Positions 23,181 through 25,465 of a DNA stretch of 25,465 nucleotides are shown piece after piece. The notes beneath the pieces were generated by a model that saw nothing but the letters and a program-made list of their open reading frames with translations, had not been told where the DNA came from and searched no databases. This DNA is from JAQVEM01 sp964616545 (lineage in GTDB: Bacteria; Actinomycetota; Humimicrobiia; Humimicrobiales; Humimicrobiaceae). Position numbers and translations under genes: made by a program. The stretch lies in assembly GCA_964616545.1 (NCBI GenBank), contig CAZTUA010000029.1:1-25465 (forward strand), in the 5' to 3' direction. Position 1 is the first letter of the stretch, and each line of letters begins with the position of its first letter.

Positions 23181-25163
23181 ATGAAAGATGATAAAGAAGA
23201 GGCAAATAAAGATATAACAGCAGATAATGAAGAGGAATATAAAGGCATAACAGTAGATAAAGCAGTTGCAGAAATTCTGGATAAAGCAACATGTGAGGTG
23301 CCTATCGTTTTTGACAGGGCTAAATCAATGAAGTGCTGTCCGATAGGTTCGGGAATTTCAGGAATTTGCTGCAAGAACTGTTCAATGGGACCCTGCAGGC
23401 TAAGAGAAGACAAGGTTGGATTGTGCGGTGCGACCATGGGAACAGTAGCGGCAAGAAATCTTGCACGTCATATCGCAGCAGGTGCCGCTGCCCACTCTGA
23501 CCATGGAAGAGACCTGGCACATCTTCTTGGCCTGGCTGCAGAAGGCAGGGCACCCGGCATAGAAATCAGAGATGAGCTGAAATTGATGAAATTTGCAAAA
23601 AATCTGGGGATTGAAGCCGGGGACAGGGATATAAAAGAAATTGCCCTGGATACAGCAAGAAAGGCACTTTCTCTGTTTGGCCAGCAGCACGGGGAGGTAG
23701 ATTTAACAAAAATGGCACCCGAGAAAAGACAGGAAGTGTGGAGAAAAAATAATGCTATGCCCAGGGGAGTGGACAGGGAAATAGTGGAGGTGATGCACAG
23801 GACACATATAGGAGTGGACCAGGAAGCAGAACACATCCTTGACCAGGCAGTGAGGTGCGCAGTCGGTGACGGATGGGGCGGCTCCATGATAGCAACCGAG
23901 ATTTCGGATATACTTTACAGTACTCCCAGAGCCGTCAATTCAAAAGCAAATCTTGGAATGCTAAAAGAAGATGAAGTAAATCTGGTTATTCACGGCCATG
24001 AACCCAGTCTGTCAGAAATCATCGTGGAATATTCAAGTGATAAAGAACTTATAGAGTATGCAAAAAGCAAAGGTGCCAGTGGCATTAATATAGTCGGGAT
24101 CTGCTGCACGGCAAATGAAATATTGATGAGACAGGGAGTGGCACCAATAGGCAATTTCCTTTCACAGGAGGTTGCAATAATGACCGGAGCCATAGAATTA
24201 ATGGTTGTTGACATACAGTGCATAATGCAGGCTCTGGGTAAATTAACGGAAAATTATCATACAAAGCTTGTCACGACTTCACCAAAGTGCAAGATTTCAG
24301 GAGCAACCCACATGGAGTTCAAAGATGTTAACGGTCCTGAACTGGCAAAAGAAATTATTAAAATGGCAATAGATAATTTTCCGGAGAGAAAAGGAAAGAC
24401 AGCAATACCGAGTGTTACCTCAAATCTTGTAGCTGGATTTTCGCATGAATATATCAAGTATATGCTGGGAGGAAGGTTCAGGGAATCTTTCAGACCATTA
24501 AATGATGCAATTATTGATGGAAGGATACAGGGAGCAGTGGCCGTAGTGGGATGTAACAATGCAAGGCACTGCCATGATAAATATCATAATTTTTTGACCA
24601 GGGAGCTTATTAAAAGAGATTACCTGGTCGTTCTTACCGGATGTGCGGCTATTTCAACTGCCAAGTGCGGGCTGATGGAGCCGGAGGCCATGGAATATGC
24701 CGGAGAGGGCCTGCGTTCAATCTGCGAAGCGGTGGGCATACCTCCGATTCTGCATCTGGGCTCCTGCGTGGATAACTCAAGAATTCTTACTGTACTCTCT
24801 GAAGTAGTACAGGAAGGAGGGCTGGGTGAGGACATAAGCGACCTGCCGGTTGCGGGAATTGCCCCGGAATGGATGAGTGAGAAAGCGTTATCAATAGGCA
24901 CATATGTAGCAGCTTCAGGAGTATATACCGTTTTCAGCGGCGAGCCGATTCCGGTTGAATCAAGTGCTGAAGTTAAAAAGATAATGACGGAAGGCTGGCA
25001 GAAAAAATATGGGGGCCAGCTGGAATATATTTCTGATATAGAAGAGCTGTTAAATAAGGTTATAAGCGTAATTCAGGAAAAGAGAAAAGCTCTCAAGATT
25101 GACACAAAGAAAGAAAGGGTTTTACTGGATATGGAAGCAAGGAGGTCGTTAAGAGATGTCTAA
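23181..25163 (+). CDS. acsA: Carbon monoxide dehydrogenase catalytic subunit
   Basis: AcsA interconverts CO2 and CO at a Ni-Fe-S C-cluster and, with AcsB, forms the CODH/ACS complex. The 660-residue protein has N-terminal cluster cysteines (KCCP at 51-54, then ICCKNCSMGPCR at 62-73, and Cys82) for the B and D clusters. All expected C-cluster ligands are present: His271 (VIHGHEP), Cys308-309 (GICCTANE), Cys347 (VDIQCIM), Cys458 (VVGCNN), Cys488 (TGCAA) and Cys529 (GSCVDNSR). AARNLARHIAAGAAAHSDHGRD is also family-typical. Residues 1-25 are a charged extension. The spacing within the first cysteine motif is two residues longer than the usual C-x7-C. The start is ATG 23181 with GAAGGTGG 13 bases upstream. 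It overlaps acsB by 8 bases, so the CODH/ACS role is favoured over a stand-alone CooS. Confidence 0.97.
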   Translation: MKDDKEEANKDITADNEEEYKGITVDKAVAEILDKATCEVPIVFDRAKSMKCCPIGSGISGICCKNCSMGPCRLREDKVGLCGATMGTVAARNLARHIAAGAAAHSDHGRDLAHLLGLAAEGRAPGIEIRDELKLMKFAKNLGIEAGDRDIKEIALDTARKALSLFGQQHGEVDLTKMAPEKRQEVWRKNNAMPRGVDREIVEVMHRTHIGVDQEAEHILDQAVRCAVGDGWGGSMIATEISDILYSTPRAVNSKANLGMLKEDEVNLVIHGHEPSLSEIIVEYSSDKELIEYAKSKGASGINIVGICCTANEILMRQGVAPIGNFLSQEVAIMTGAIELMVVDIQCIMQALGKLTENYHTKLVTTSPKCKISGATHMEFKDVNGPELAKEIIKMAIDNFPERKGKTAIPSVTSNLVAGFSHEYIKYMLGGRFRESFRPLNDAIIDGRIQGAVAVVGCNNARHCHDKYHNFLTRELIKRDYLVVLTGCAAISTAKCGLMEPEAMEYAGEGLRSICEAVGIPPILHLGSCVDNSRILTVLSEVVQEGGLGEDISDLPVAGIAPEWMSEKALSIGTYVAASGVYTVFSGEPIPVESSAEVKKIMTEGWQKKYGGQLEYISDIEELLNKVISVIQEKRKALKIDTKKERVLLDMEARRSLRDV

Positions 25164-25465
25164 AATCATTGCGACTGCAGCAATAAAAGGAGCACACAGG
25201 ATTGTTGAACGTGCGGAAAAAACATTCAGGGAATGTATCAAAAAACATGGAGGGGAAGAGAAAGTAGAGTTTCCAAATACAGGCTATTATCTGCCCATCA
25301 TATACAGCATGACCGGGATAAAAGTAGAAAAACTGGCAGATTGCGAGAAGGTTCTGGAGGAAGCAAAAAAAATACTGCCTCCCGTTCCGGGTGAAAAATT
25401 ATGGCTTCCATATCTTGGAAACACGCTGGATGCCGGAATAGCGACACTCTGGGCGGAAGAAATAA
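25156..25465 (+). CDS. acsB: Acetyl-CoA synthase (CODH/ACS alpha subunit), N-terminal part
   Basis: Reading from ATG 25156 gives 103 residues, beginning MSKIIATAAIKGAHRIVERAE and running off the right edge. The stretch EFPNTGYYLPIIYSMTGIKV followed by EKLADCEKVL resembles the N-terminal domain of bacterial AcsB (which has a YPDTAYYLPVI-like motif), the part that contacts the CO dehydrogenase subunit and is missing from archaeal CdhC. AcsB joins a methyl group, CO and CoA at its Ni-Ni-[4Fe-4S] A-cluster, whose ligands lie beyond this window. AGGAGGTC at about 25140-25147 gives a good ribosome site. The start lies 8 bases inside the acsA end, so translation is probably coupled. The A-cluster cannot be checked here. 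Confidence 0.9.
   Translation, partial: MSKIIATAAIKGAHRIVERAEKTFRECIKKHGGEEKVEFPNTGYYLPIIYSMTGIKVEKLADCEKVLEEAKKILPPVPGEKLWLPYLGNTLDAGIATLWAEEI

Noticed and set aside
23468..23887. Minus-strand open frame of 139 codons within acsA
   Set aside because: It lies fully inside a strongly conserved CO dehydrogenase gene and its product has no recognisable motif.

Overview
The window is a piece of bacterial chromosome with low-to-moderate GC content, made almost entirely of tightly packed genes. It joins two blocks. The first (about 1-18250) is a conserved housekeeping neighbourhood: obg end, proB, proA, nadD, yqeK, an LCP-family wall protein, rsfS, leuS, comEA, comEC, holA, rpsT, murJ and lepA. 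The second (about 19250 to the right edge) is the start of a carbon-fixation (Wood-Ljungdahl, reductive acetyl-CoA) cluster: an acsV/RACo-type activator, cooC, acsD, acsA and the first 103 codons of acsB. This suggests an anaerobic acetogen or an organism that runs the pathway in reverse. The obg-to-lepA order is shared by Firmicutes and Actinobacteria. No sporulation gene is seen between rpsT and lepA, so a deep, AT-rich actinobacterial lineage with the Wood-Ljungdahl pathway, or a non-sporulating clostridial relative, are both possible. That placement is inference.

Layout. 1-8628 is one co-directional run with very short gaps or overlaps, covering proline synthesis (proB, proA), NAD synthesis (nadD), an HD phosphohydrolase (yqeK), a membrane-anchored wall protein, ribosome silencing (rsfS) and leucyl-tRNA synthetase. 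A DJ-1/PfpI gene (8640-9155) faces leuS on the minus strand. A gene-free stretch of about 320 bases follows. Next come the DNA-uptake genes comEA and comEC, an MFS transporter, and holA. rpsT lies on the minus strand and overlaps the end of holA. murJ diverges from rpsT, and lepA follows murJ. A small lipoprotein gene with its own good promoter (18371-18399) and a terminator-like hairpin (19088-19127) separates the two blocks.

How the right-hand genes work together. AcsV would re-reduce the cobalt of the corrinoid iron-sulfur protein, of which AcsD is the small subunit. CooC would help load nickel into AcsA (CO dehydrogenase) and perhaps AcsB. AcsA makes CO from CO2, and AcsB (acetyl-CoA synthase) joins CO, the methyl group and CoA. 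The acsA and acsB reading frames overlap by 8 bases, which suggests coupled translation. acsC and the methyl-branch genes are not in the window.

Oddities worth following: an LCP domain that has lost most of its catalytic signature but carries two LytR_C domains; a ComEC without the usual C-terminal metallo-beta-lactamase domain; a CO dehydrogenase with a longer-than-usual spacing in its N-terminal cysteine motif; and several palindromes and an orphan Shine-Dalgarno in the gaps of the acs cluster. I found no tRNA, rRNA, CRISPR array, insertion sequence or phage gene. I did not find a clearly new multi-gene system.
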